Part shown: in pieces, positions 48,311 to 60,109 of the stretch | Layout of the letters: every line of letters starts with the position of its first letter | Numbering within the stretch: position 1 is the stretch's first letter | Origin: Archilochus colubris | Lineage: Eukaryota > Chordata > Aves > Apodiformes > Trochilidae | DNA length: 64,000 nt | Reading direction: 5' to 3' | Assembly (NCBI GenBank): GCA_023079485.1 | Contig: CM041084.1 | Span: 103,210,467-103,274,466 of the forward strand | Translations under genes and position numbers: made by a program | The notes under the pieces: generated by a model | Told to the model about the DNA's origin: nothing | The model's database searches: none | Seen by the model: the letters and a program-made list of their open reading frames with translations, nothing else

Positions 48311-49047
48311 CAGAATCACAGAATTGTGGAATGGTTTGGGTTGGAGGTAACCTTAAATTTCATCTAGTTCTAAGCCCCTCTGTCATGTGCAAGGACATCT
48401 CCACCAGACCAGGTTGCTCAAAGTGCCATCCAACCTGGCCTTGAATACTTTCAGGGGTGGGGCAACCATAGTTTCCCACAGCAACATTTTCCAGTGTCTT
48501 ACCATCCTCACAGGAAAGCAGTTCTTTAGAATATTGTCTTATCACTGCACACCCTTGTGAAAAGTCCCACCCCAGCTTTCCGGTAGACTGGAAGGCTGCT
48601 AGAAGGTCACTGTGGAGCCTTCTCTTCTCCAGGCTGAACAACCCCAACTCTCTCAGCCTGTCCTCACAGGAGAGGTGCTCCAGCCCTCTGATCATCTTCA
48701 TGGCCTTCCTCTGGACTTGCTTCAACAAGTCTGTATCTTTCTTGTCTTGGGAGCTCCAGATCTGGACACAGTACTCTGGTTGGGGTTTCACAAATGCAGA
48801 GCAGAGGGGCAGCATCACCTCCCTTGAACTGCTGGCCACACTTCTTTTGATGCAGCCCAGGATATGGTTGGCTTTCTGGGCTGCAAGCATACATAGCATG
48901 CTCATGTTGAGCTTCTCATCAACAAAAAAACCCAAGCCCTTTTCCCTGGCACTGTTCTCAATCCATTCTCCACCCGATGGCAGTGAAGATTGATTGGGAT
49001 TGGCTCTATTCATGTGCAGGACCTTGCACTTAGCCTTGTTAACTTAA
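48311..49047 (-). mobile_element. CR1 LINE 3' portion, antisense, 0.74 kb
   Basis: A second long CR1, on the minus strand and of a different subfamily from the copy at 44569. Its 3' end has ATTCTGTGATTCTG at 48311, and the UTR landmark 'TGGTTTGGGTTGGAGG' is seen on the + strand. The coding part includes 'LAAQKANHILGCIKRSVASS', 'LCSAFVKPQPEYCVQIW', 'LLKQVQRKAMKMIRGLEHLS' and 'RLRELGLFSLEKRRLHSDL'. The 5' end is truncated near 49047, downstream of the RT catalytic motifs. Confidence 0.96.
48360..49013 (-). pseudogene. CR1 ORF2 C-terminal remnant, 217-codon open frame
   Basis: This minus-strand frame stays open for 217 codons and follows the CR1 ORF2 C-terminal domain for about the first 130. 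After 'DLLAAFQS' and around 'KELLSCEDGKTLENV' the expected protein lies in a different frame, so an indel near 48520-48560 has shifted the reading, and the last 60 or so residues are out-of-frame translation. The apparent start ATG is internal to ORF2 and not a real initiation site. There is no catalytic centre. Confidence 0.88.
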
Positions 49048-50239
49048 GCAGTTTGCATATCATATAATTCATTCCACATATTTGATTGTAATCAAATCAT
49101 GCTGAAGTGCAGCATTTAATTATTGCCATAAGGGGTGCAAATACAACAGAAAGTGTGCTCAGAGTAGGGACTATAGGAACTGGTTGGATCTCAGTAGTTT
49201 TTTGTGAAAATCAAGTGAGCTCCTTCCTAAAAAGGTGCTTCAGTAAAATGCTTCTACAAGCCTGTCTAAGTTAGCAATTTCCAGTGACCTGGAGATTGCT
49301 CCTGTTTCACATCCTGGTCTGAAATTTTTATTTTCAATACTGTGTTTTAGTTGTCACTAGCATTGCCATCAAATGTTCATTGATTTGTGTAGTCATGGTA
49401 CATGGGGTTTAGTACTATTACATCTTTCTAATCTGATTTGGCTGAAATGTCATACTTTTCTACAATTTGACAGAAAGAGCTTGCCTCTAGAGTTTGGTGA
49501 GTAGCTCTGAAGAAGGTCCTGTAGACCTTCTTCAGGACTGTGATTTAAAGATAAAGAGGACCAAGATGAGAAATGTATCCTTTCACCCTTAGGAGAGAGA
49601 CATGTACTTGCCTTGGTGTTGTCTCTCCAGGTGGATACCCAAATGGCAAGAGACCCTGGCTGAGGACAGCCAAGTTGCACCCTGGAGATGGTGCTCACTT
49701 TTAGGGAAAGCAACAGAGTAGAACAGAGTTCTCAGTAGCAGTGCTTAGCAGACAGGACTGAAAATAAGTCACCAAAGTTTTTAGCATTTTTCTGGCAGTA
49801 TTACAGGGCCATGATTCAACATAATGGACTTGTCCCTGAGCAGTTTCTCCCATTGTGGTAATAGAAACAATATTTTAATTGTCCTCCAGCCTTTATTTCT
49901 TTTGATTCACTTTATTTCATTTCTTGAACAAGCAGGCTGACTGCATCCTTTATAAGAAAAAAAAAAAAATCTCTGGTTTTCCAGCATGCAGAGCTATGCT
50001 GACCCTTACCATCTGCTATCCCCATCCAGTGCTATAAAACATGTGGGAGGGTTATCTGCTCACCCCCTGTCTTAATTCTGAGCTTGGCTAGATCCAAAAG
50101 GCATGTCTCCCTCAGGGCAGTAAGACGCCTTGTCATCACCATTAATTTCCCCTACAGACATATATTTTCTGTGCAGCAGGCCAGAGCAGAGACACACCTA
50201 TTTCCATTTGTAGGGAACAGAGCCAAAAACACTTAACTA
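49048..50239. other. Noncoding stretch, no gene recognised
   Basis: No gene or transposon seen. It contains a perfect 12-bp hairpin at 49507-49535. Confidence 0.5.
49507..49535 (+). repeat. Hairpin with perfect 12-bp arms
   Basis: CTGAAGAAGGTC (49507-49518) and GACCTTCTTCAG (49524-49535) are perfect reverse complements around a 5-nt loop (CTGTA). Weak pairing can extend outward through T49506-G49536 and A49503-T49539. No terminator role applies in a vertebrate; function unknown. Confidence 0.88.
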
Positions 50240-50510
50240 CCCTGACCTCTTGTGTATGATAGGCCATACAATTATATCCAGTTACTCCTGTCCAGAGTCC
50301 AATGACTTTTTTTTTTGGCTAAAGCATATCTTTTAAATGAGGAGTCAGGCTTGATCTAAAGACATTAAAATACGGGGAATCCCCTGTGATGGTAATTTGT
50401 TCCAGTTGTAATCACTCCCCCCCTGCCTGAATTTTTGCTTCATTTCCAAGAGGCATCTCTCTACCTCTGACTTGGGCTGTATGTTACTCCTTCTCCCTCA
50501 TAATAGAAGT
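50240..50510 (-). mobile_element. Ancient CR1/L3-like LINE fragment, antisense
   Basis: Same old family as 42190. + strand landmarks are 'GACCTCTTGTGTATGATAGG', 'CATACAATTATATCCAGTTA', 'GGCTAAAGCATATCTTTTAA', 'AGGCTTGATCTAAAGACATT', 'GGGAATCCCCTGTGATGG' and 'TTTGTTCCAGTTGTAATCAC'. The copy is heavily substituted and noncoding. The right edge is uncertain. Confidence 0.72.
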
Positions 50511-50653
50511 GCCCATTAGTGCCAGGGCTCCATTAAAACACCTGGGGTCTACAGCCAAGTCTTCTGTTTTTCCTTTTTTATTTTTTTAATGTTTTCCTCT
50601 GAGTAAGAAAAGCATTTATTTCAATTTAAGCTTCTTTCTGTAAGCCCCAGTCC

Positions 50654-50695
50654 CCTGGTAAGACTTAGCATTGGGGGGCAATGCCTGGTAAGACT
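50654..50695 (+). repeat. 12-bp direct repeat flanking a short palindrome
   Basis: CCTGGTAAGACT occurs at 50654-50665 and 50684-50695. Between them lies GCATTGGGGGGCAATGC, a 6-bp inverted repeat around a G-rich loop. It could be a small duplication or a footprint-like structure; no transposon is recognised. Confidence 0.75.
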
Positions 50696-53600
50696 GGCAG
50701 CCTCTCCCCCATACATCCATCAGGTGCTCCATAGCATCTTCCTTCTCTGTGTGCTGCTTTGCAGCCAGTGGTCCTCAAAGCTTCCGACTCCACCAGGAGA
50801 CCTCCCCCAGGAGACCTTTTCTTTTCATGACCAGCCTGGCCCTGAGCTGCTGAGCATGTCCAGGTTTGTACAGGTTCCAGGTGTGGTTTCCAGTATGAGA
50901 AGGCTGGCAAGACTCAAGAGTTGGCTGGACTTTTAAGGTCCCTGTGTGAAGTTGGGTGCCCATCCACTCTGCAGTGCCCAAGACCTGTCTAGCTGCCTCC
51001 TGACTCTGCCCTTTTTTCCCTAGTATTTACTCTGTGGTAGCTTTCTTGTCATCTCACCCCTGTTACCCTTTTTGGAGCCTCTGCTTTCAAAGCACAGCAC
51101 ACAGGGTTTAATCTTTTTGTTCCCAATATACTCTTAGCTGCATTGAGGTTCACTTACTGTAAGTGGGCCCAGCTTAACCTGTGATTCATCTTTGCTTGAA
51201 TGGCTGCCCTGTTCTCATCATTAGTTCTGCATTAAGTTTTGTGTTCCTTTGGAAACCTTACAGAATTTCTGTCTATGGTTGCGAGAGGCCAAAGAAGGAT
51301 CTCCCACAAAGCTGGATGCCATTTTCAGTCAGTTCAAAATATTATGGAGCAGCTAAGCAGTTTAGTAACTAATGAAATAATGATTAAAAATTAAGTGCTC
51401 TTCTGTCCTCTGGCTTCTGTCCATGTAAAGCAAAATTTTGACCTGAATTTGTTCATGCACCTTGGCAGAACACTTACAGGAAATTTTCCTAAGTGCTTCT
51501 AACTTTTCTTTAACAAAACAAGGGGTGGAAGAGAGAAGAACCTGCATAACAAATTAACAAATAACCCTTACAATTTCTACAGAAGTGTAACACTGTCACT
51601 GGGCATATCCTCTGTTGTCTTTTGATTAACAGCTACCAGGACATTTATCAAGTGGTTTAATCTAATTTGGGATTGCATTAGGATTGTGTGCAAAGCTGTG
51701 CAATGGCATCTTCTTGAACTTGTGTAGACATTGATCTTCCAATAAAAAATAGCATTCATGTAACAGGATGTGAAGGAGCTGAGTCCATTCATTCACCTTA
51801 AAAACATTTTTTTTAAAGTCTTTGTTTTCACAGCATTAAAGAAAGTCTTCTCTAAGCCATTTAAATAGAATAATACATAGTTCAAATGAGCAAACAAGAT
51901 GTGACTTTCTTGTGGATCAGACCAGAAGTGTAGAACAAAAAGAACATACAAAGTAGTGAAAACCATTAGTCTCTTATGTGAAAGAGCTACACCTTATGTG
52001 TCTAAACATCTCTTCTTTGTGGAGGCTCAAGATTCAGTCAGAGTACCAACATGGGATGTATGAAATGTGCCTAGCTAACAAAATGCATCTTTCATTAAAG
52101 ATGTTCTGCTCCCAGTGAAAGCTCTGCTTTTTGTGGTCCTCTTTATGATCTATGCTTTTACTTTATGTTTTTCAGCATTTCCAGCTCTCCTTTCCTGGAG
52201 TATGTAGTTCAACCATGGAAAAATTCATACTGGGCTGAAATTTGGCGTACAAGGAATGAGCCAAGAAATAAATGTTCTAAGTAAAATAAAACTGCTGAGA
52301 AACAGACATATGTAGAAAATAGTTTTACTTTTAATGCATGAAAATTATTTGTCAGCCTGTTATACTTAGAGTCGTACAGAGACACAGTGCCTGTGGACTC
52401 TGAAGACATGAGGAAGAATTAATTTGAAGTTTATTGGATTTTTCCTAAGTAGGTTATAGTGCTATGTGTTAATTTTTTTTTCATCCAGAGTCTCCACCAG
52501 ACTGCCAGTTTGGCTGCTTCACCTGCTCTTCTGTTCTGTGCTTTTAGCTTGACGTGGAAGGAAAGAGATTTTCCAGTTCCCTGGGTGAGGGATACACCTG
52601 CACTAATACAAATTGCGTGTAGCTCTCTGGAAGCTGGAAAGGTTACACTTGTGGAACTGAAACTGTGATAAGGAACAAGAGTGTTTAGTGCAGTTTAGTG
52701 CTGAAAACATTTGACGTTTGCATTGGGCAAATAAATTACGGTGTCTCCACACTTAGGTTGAAAGACTGTGGGTCAAGGGTGTGATGTATGTCTCTGCTGG
52801 AGTTCAAAAGAGCAGCTGCAGAGTATGCCATAAATAACAGCCAATATTGACTTCTTTGGGAGTGAAAAAGCAAGATGTGTTGACCCTGAAGTTAAATATT
52901 GACCCCAGGTTTGCTTCAGTCATTTTTTTGCTCTGAGGACTAATCTTGGTATTTGGCAAAAAAAAAAAGGGTTGGAAAACAAAATCAGGCTTAACACAAA
53001 TGTGTGTAGTTCTATTAACTTTCTAAGTGTTTCCCAGTTTTTTACAGAAAGTACAGAAAAGCACCATTTTTCCTGTTTTTTCTATGGTGTGTTATATCAA
53101 AATAGGGTAACCTGATTTTTACAGCCATTATTTGAGGACTTCAGTATTCTTCAAATAGTTAAAGATATGGTAAAGTTAAAAGTCTAGAACACTGGAAACC
53201 AGTGAAGAAGTTATAAGAAAGCTATTTAGGTCTGCAGTCTGAAACTTCTTGGCATGAGCTTCAGGAAGAATCATTTTTCAAAAATAAAAATTTGCACATC
53301 TTGCCTGTCTGTGTTCATTCCATTTCCTTCTCCTTTTTTTCCTGAACTGTTCCTCTCCAAAGAAACAAACATTCTTTTCAGTTGCCTTGGGACTGGTTTT
53401 ACTGAAACACAAGCTAAGATTTGGGTTTTGTATTTTTAAGTATGGGTTTTTTTGTATAGGATTGTACCTTTCTCATGTCTTTTAATAACATTTTTACTCA
53501 TCAATCAAGGAAAAAAAATGAGGTCTCTCATAAGTTCTAGTCTAAGATAAATCTTTTCAAATTCCCACTCGTAGCTGCAGATTATTGTTATGCCTTCTGC

Positions 53601-54001
53601 CTCTTAATGAAAATGTCCTTTAGTACATGGGGTTTTCTCTCCATTAAAGCACATAAAGTTTATAGTAAAAACTTCTAATTTTTAAAATTCATTCTTCTGG
53701 GTAAGAAAAGCATGTAGCTTTTCTAAGCTAGTAAAGCATTTTTCCCCTGATAAGACACATATCAATGAACCCAAAATGCATGGGAAATCTTGAGTCCTCT
53801 GTCTGCAGATGTAGAATCATAGGAGCTCCTATGGCCTCAAGGCAGCCCCCTCTCCTACCTTGCTGCTCTGCAGCCAGAAACTCTGACTCCATCAAAAAAT
53901 ATTTTGCAAATACTTAGTTTTCTACAATTTCATAATCTCTCAAGCCAATAATTATAGATGCTCTTTTTAGCAAAATCAGCAAGGAGTATATGTTACCAGA
54001 A

Positions 54002-54095
54002 GATGATGATGATGATGATTGTTGTTGTTGTTGTTGTTACTATTATTGCAGGTATTTTTATTATGATTATTGCAAGTATTTTTATTATTATTGTG
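54002..54095 (+). repeat. (GAT)6 (TGT)6 compound microsatellite and duplication
   Basis: Six GAT units (54002-54019) run straight into a TTG/TGT repeat (54020-54038). Next come two diverged copies of a roughly 25-base unit, TTATTGCAGGTATTTTTATT and TTATTGCAAGTATTTTTATT, ending near 54095. Confidence 0.9.
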
Positions 54096-57000
54096 GCTGT
54101 AGCAACATGGTGTATGCTTTGTTAGGAGGTGGTCTAATAAATTTCCCAAGATAGGAAAAAATGGAAAATTTTACAAAAACTTAAAATTACAAAAAAAAAA
54201 GAATTACAAAAAATTTACAAGAGATATGTAGATCTTACAGATTTAGAAGGTGAAAGCTTTTAATGGATTTGTCAACTTCTTTATTTCCATGATTTCACCT
54301 ACTTAACACCATGATTGAAGTGGCATTAGGAAGGCAGTGGGTAGGTGCTGTGTTGGTAGATGATGTGTTTTTTGTTGTACTCCTGGCTTGCTATCTTGTC
54401 TGTGACTACAGTGCTCTGGAGGCCCTTCTGCATAGCTTTTCTTCACTTGTAATTCAGCAGTTTCCAATGTTTGTCAAGACAGCATAAATTTGTACATTGG
54501 AAGGGAGGGAAAACATGAATTGCTCTCATCAGTCACACTTCTGCCTCTGAACAGAAAATTTCTTGTAGTAATATAAGGAATAAAAATTTCCTCCCTAGAT
54601 ACGGGTGAATATTAATGGGGAAAAATCACAGAAATTATAATGGTATTAGGTGGAGAAAATCCATTTATCAGGACTGTTTGCTTCTGAGGTTGTATGGCCA
54701 CTGCACATTGGCACAACTGAGTGTGAAAAATGTTCTGATTGCCTGAGGAATTAATTCTAAGTCTGCTTTTCATCCAGAAAATTGGATGGTAGAGAGGTGT
54801 GTAGGAGTCAGGATGTAGGGAGAGCTCTGGAGGCAGAGATATTGCAGGACACAGAAAAGACAAGAGAGAGGGGAAAAGGGAAATCAGAATGAGAGAACCA
54901 AAGGATGGCAGCTGCTTTGGGTCACAGTTCTTCCTCTCAGCTTAGAGAGTATCCAGCTTCACAGAGTAAAATACCTATTTTGGAAAAAGTAAGATTCGGG
55001 AAATGGAGGCAGAGACTGAGGTGGGTTCGGGCAGGTTGGCTGGGTTGGAGGATAGAAACAAGATTTATTGTCTCTGCCATCAAGCCTGCAATATTTCTGA
55101 AGAATTAGCCCTACCTTTAGAAAGTGGTTTTAGAAGGGCAGTGAGGTGAAAAATAAATCCTAGCCCTGCTATCCCCTCTCCTTTGGAGCTGATTTAATGC
55201 TGTGTCTCGATTCAGCCAAGAGGAGAGTAAGCCAGCACACTTCCAGTGTTTATACCTGGATGTAATTTCTCTCCTGCACTTGATCATGGAGCCTCGGGAG
55301 ATTAGGAGTGAATTTACTGCCAGTGGATTTGTGCCCGTGAGCTGCATTCAGTGCAGTGCCTGCAGGGAGCCTTTCTTCTCCTCAGCCAGGCAGTCTTGAT
55401 GCCATCATGGAAGTGCCTGGGCAGAAGTGGCAATTTGCACTCACAGATGTAATTAAGGGAGTAGAGCAGGCTTCCATAGACTTAGTGTTTTCTTCATTCA
55501 CTTTCTTCTGTGAGGTCCTACTGTGTTCTTCCTCATGGTCCTTTTCATTTTGGAGGTGTTAAGTCCAGTCACGTGGCCCCACTCCAAACAAGATGCCTGT
55601 TGTTAAGTATCCATCACTAATGGAAACACCTTCACCTGTTCTTTTATGTGTACATAAGTCTTTTAAATTCCAAGCAATGTCCTCAGGTAGACTTTCCAGT
55701 TAATGAAAAAGTTTTTTTTTTTTTATTAGAATGCTTCTTAATAAAGGCAACAGAAGCCTTAATACTAAGTCCAGTGAAGGGTAGATAAAGCTTTGTGTAT
55801 TAATATGAGGCATCGAATCTCAATTAACTTTATTCAGTTCTGTCAATGTTAGCTTTTCATTGCCACATTCCAGCTGGAACATGTAACAAAACCTGTAGAT
55901 GAAGAGGAATCTGCATTTTAATGCTAAAAAATCACAGTCTTTAATAACTTTCTCAAACTTGCTTTTTTTTGCATGAAGTTGAACCTTCGTAGCCTACAGG
56001 CAGTTATTTTTTTCATGCTGAAAGTCTCATCAAAAGCAACTCTGTATTTTGGAAGAAGAGGAATACAGTTTTTATGCCATCAGACATGATTGAAACTTGA
56101 TTTTATTCCACTGCCGCAGATATGGGAGAAAAGGGGGAAAAAAATCACAAACAAGAGAGGCATCCAGTGTGTTTATGACTATATAGTGAAAATCAGTTTA
56201 TGTTTATGAGTTAGAAGAGTTTACAAGCACACTGTGCAGTGACACATGGGACTTTATAATCCCCTCAAATGAACAAGCTGCCTCAGCCCTGATAGAGGTG
56301 CACGTGTGTGAGTGTGTGTACCTGCACAGAAACTGCCAGGGAACAGATGGTCTCTGAGTGTTCCTGCTTGACTTGTGCAGGCACATGAAAAAAGTTTAAT
56401 TTCTGTGGGTAGCTGGAGCAGCATTTGTGGCAGCATCTGTGAAGAGAGAAATGTTGCCCCATTGCACGTGCCTGTAGTCTTCATTTGGCAAAGGCAAGCT
56501 TTTCTTTGGTCTGTAAAGCAGTAATCCCATGTTTTTAGCATTGTCCGTAGCAGAATGTTAAAAGTTGCAGAAAAAGTCAGTAAAACTGAGGGTGAAAGCT
56601 TCCTGTGAAGAGAAAGGCTTTGCAGCCTGTAGTCTGGGTGACTCCACCACGTCCCCAGTGAGTCACTCCACAGTACAGGTGTCACTGCTGGTGGTATGGG
56701 CACCTTCCATCCTCACAGCCCTGGATGAGATCATGGTAATGAAATGTACCTCAGGAGCCAGAAAGCACAGAGTTGTTATTTTTTCTATCTGCCAGTTAAT
56801 GCAACAGTTATTAAGGCCACTAGCACCTAACTGTGTGTTGTAAAAATGGACAATTCTAGGGGAAATAGACACTTTGAGTGTGTTACCATTTTTCTTCCTT
56901 TCAGTCTAATATAGTTTTAAAATAAGATTTAAAATAATGTATATCATTAATCAAATTATACCACTTTAATTAGTGGCTAGGTTTCATTAGGAAGGTTGTT

Positions 57001-59090
57001 TATTTAAGAATGGAGTGCCTGGACTTAGACAGTAATGGCATTACTTTGCCATGTGGCTAAATGCCATAGCTCTGAAGGATGGATCTCATCTGTGACTTTG
57101 CTAATGCTTTGTTCACTCTAGCTTTAATTAAATTATTGGATGCAGTATCCTCAGGTTGTCTTAGGAGGCTGTTGCACAAACCAAAGATCTGTCTTTGATC
57201 TACCTGTAGATCTGGTTATGCATCTTCTTGTGTGTCAGTCTCAGATCTTCTCTGCTGGGAATTGATTGGAGAGGGGCTCTTTGCTGTGATGTATCGTGGC
57301 TGTCTTGCCTGTCATTGAACAAGACTTTAATTCATACATGATTTTTAGCTTCTTGTGAGTGTTCTAGTTTTTCTCTCATCTTCTGAACAGCCTAATTAGA
57401 TTTTTGAGTTTAGTTCCAGAGACATGCACTGAGTGATCCCTTGCTTGATTTTGAGTAACTGAGGTCAGACACATCTCTCTTATTCCAGACAGTTATTTAA
57501 AAGCACCAGCACTTACTGTTTTTTCATTCTGGTTTGAGTTAAGCCCTAGACATGTATTTAATCTACTAGTTTATGGGTTGTTGGACCCTCTGGTGGTGTG
57601 ATATTCTTATCACAGTGCTATGGCTGGACCTTAATCTCTTGTAAATTCATAATTTTTCTTAAAATGTCCCATGCTAGTCCTTCAGCTCTGCTCAGAATAT
57701 ACGCCTGACAAACAGTTCAGATATTCACCAGTCTTTGTTTAGCCTGTGTTGTGGCTGGGATTTTTGTATCCTTTCAATTAGGATATTTAGTGTTTAATCA
57801 CAGTGGGACATTGTTTGGTAATACTATATCATTAAATGGTGATGGTTGGTGAAGTGTATAATCAGGATTTCTGACAATTCATTGTGAATCTCTGGTCTAC
57901 TGTGAAGAACAAAGCCAGAGAGAAAATGCTGGCTGGGTTATATAAATAAGTGAGAGATGATGGTCAGGCTGAAAATGAGGGTTCTCCCTTCCTTTAATGA
58001 AAGGTTTTGTGTACATTACATAGAATAAAGTATTTCTTAGCCTGAAAGCTTTCCAGAGATAATAGTGTTGGCCCTCTGAGGCTCTCTGTTATGTCAGATG
58101 TGGGATGTGGATTTATGGGAGAGGCTGCTGCCTCTGACAGACTCAGCCTTGTGGAGGGGGATTTGCCCAGCCTGTCCTGCCTGCAGAGCTTTGGGCTGCA
58201 ACCTGTAGATCATCAAGGGTGGGGGTTTCCTGGGAGTCCCAGAGAGGGAAAGCACCCAGTTTCACTTAAATACCCTGGGCTCTCAGGAGAAAGTACCCAT
58301 CTTGTGTCTCTCTTCAAGGGGACAAGGGACATGGCCTCAGCCCCACCACTGCCCCCTGCAGTGTTGAGGGTAGCTCTTTAGGGGCAGGATTATAAAAAAT
58401 CCTGTAAGTGATGGATTCCTCTACTGTATTTTGACCTTTAGCCTGAAGGAACATCTCCTTAACACTGTTTTTTAACAGTCAAATGCTGTTCTCCTGGAAT
58501 GCAACCTGAAAGTCTCTTGTAATGATACAGCTGCAGGAGAACGGGGGGCAGGGTATAAAAAAATCCTGTGGTGTGAAGCTCAGGATAAAATCACAGGCAC
58601 TGGCACCACTCGCCCCAGCAGGAGTCATGCAGCTCTTTTGAGGCATAAATTCTCAGAACAGGCTTTTGAGGGGTATTTTTTCCTCTCCAGAGGTTATTTG
58701 TACAAGCCGATGTCCGTGTAGCAGGGTGATTGGGTTAGGTGGTACACTGGAGAAACCTGTGAAGATGGAGTGGTTTGAGGTTGGTCCATTTATTTATTAA
58801 TTTCTGAAGAAAGAGGCACTGTGTCTTGCAGCTTGAAATACAGAGTGGCTGTTTCAGCCACTGTCTTGCTGCCATGTTCCATGATTTTCCACCTGGCATA
58901 GGAAAACTGGCATGAGTTACAGGAGTACAAAGCCACTGCTCAGATTTCCATTTTTGCTCCTTTAATTGCTTCCTAGTAAATAACCAGAAACCTTTCCAAA
59001 ATGAGTGCAACTCGCACTTATCCCTCTTTGATTACAAAACCAGAAGCAAAACTAGTAAACTCTGGAACAAATGTCAACAGTTTTGTACCC

Positions 59091-59105
59091 TTTTTTTTTT
59101 TTTTT
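59091..59105 (+). repeat. Poly-T run, 15 nt
   Basis: Uninterrupted T run; no adjacent retrocopy recognised. Confidence 0.88.
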
Positions 59106-59499
59106 CCAATGGCAATGTAAAAATCTGACATAAAGTGAAGAAGGCTGTTGCAATCCTCCTACCCACAAGCCAGCGTGACACTACCTGGATGAAGAGGACC
59201 ATTGCCACTCGAGAGGCAGGGCTTGCAAAGATTGTGGGTATGGGAGGAAGGCTGGCACACACATTCCCCCGAGGGCTGAACAGAGAAGAAATCGTGGCAG
59301 GAGAATGAGAGAGGAGTGAAGAATGGGGTGGCAGCAGACACAATAATGATGCCCTGAGCCCAGAGCAGGATCACAGCCGAGCAGGAGAACACTTGAAATG
59401 CAGGAGAATAGCATCCCAGTCAGTAAAACAGCTTCAGTGGGGAGCCTGGTTTAAATACCTCTATGCAAATGCATGTAGCATGAGGATCAACCAAGAGGA

Positions 59500-60075
59500 G
59501 GTAGAGATGTGCAAGGCTGCAGGGCTGTGATGTTATCAGCATCACTGAGGCATGGTGGGATGACTCCTACGACTGGAGCATGGGAATGGATGGGTACAAG
59601 CTCTTCAGGAAGGACAGTCAGGGGAGAAGAGGAGGATGTGTCACCCTCTCCATCAGTGGCCAGCTGGAGCCCACAGAGCCCAGCCTGGGGATGGATGAGG
59701 AGCTGACTGAGAGCTAGTGGGTCAGGGCTAAAGGAAAGATGATACCTCAGGTGATACCATAGTGAGGATCTGCTCCGGGCCACCTGACCAGGAAGACCAA
59801 AAAGATGAGTCCCTGTATAGTTCACAGGCCCTGGTCCTCATGGGGCATTTCAGCCACCTTAATATCTGTTGGAAGGGCAATGCAGCAAAGTACCAGCAAT
59901 CCAGGAGGTTCTTGAAATGCATTGATGAAAATTTCCTTCTCCAATTGGTAGAGGAATCAATGAGAAAAGGTGCAATGCTGGACCCTCTTCTCACCAACAC
60001 GGACAGGCTGGCGGATAGCATGAATAATGACATCCTTAACTGCAGTGACCACAAATGGAATTCAGGATCATTAGG
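59500..60075 (+). mobile_element. CR1 ORF2 endonuclease-domain fragment, sense
   Basis: On the + strand, decayed CR1 ORF2 apurinic-type endonuclease sequence is readable. It starts with 'VISITEAWWDDSYDW' (about 59532), followed by 'GYKLFRKDSQGRRGG', then an in-frame stop (TAG near 59715) where the family has a codon before WVR. After a frameshift the frame 59762-60145 continues with 'PPDQE', 'SQALVLMGHFSHLNICWK', 'SRRFLKCIDENFLLQLVEE' and 'DILNCSDH'. The family's catalytic GDFN motif is changed to GHFS, losing the acidic residue, while the C-terminal SDH is kept. The enzyme is dead. The segment stops near 60075 and is followed by an RT segment in the opposite orientation. Confidence 0.9.
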
Positions 60076-60109
60076 GAAACAAGGAGAGTGTGAAGCAATC
60101 TTACTGCCC

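Larger units (their letters stand above)
50511..59499. other. Noncoding stretch, no gene recognised
   Basis: The longest stretch in the window without an identified transposon. Simple repeats occur at 54002-54038 and 59091-59105. Regions 55160-55470 and 56900-57140 have the look of conserved noncoding DNA but this is unproven. The longest frame (56254-56703, minus strand, 149 codons) shows no domain. Confidence 0.5.

Noticed and set aside
56254..56703. Minus-strand 149-codon frame
   Set aside because: No domain or codon pattern that I could recognise, and no supporting splice sites.
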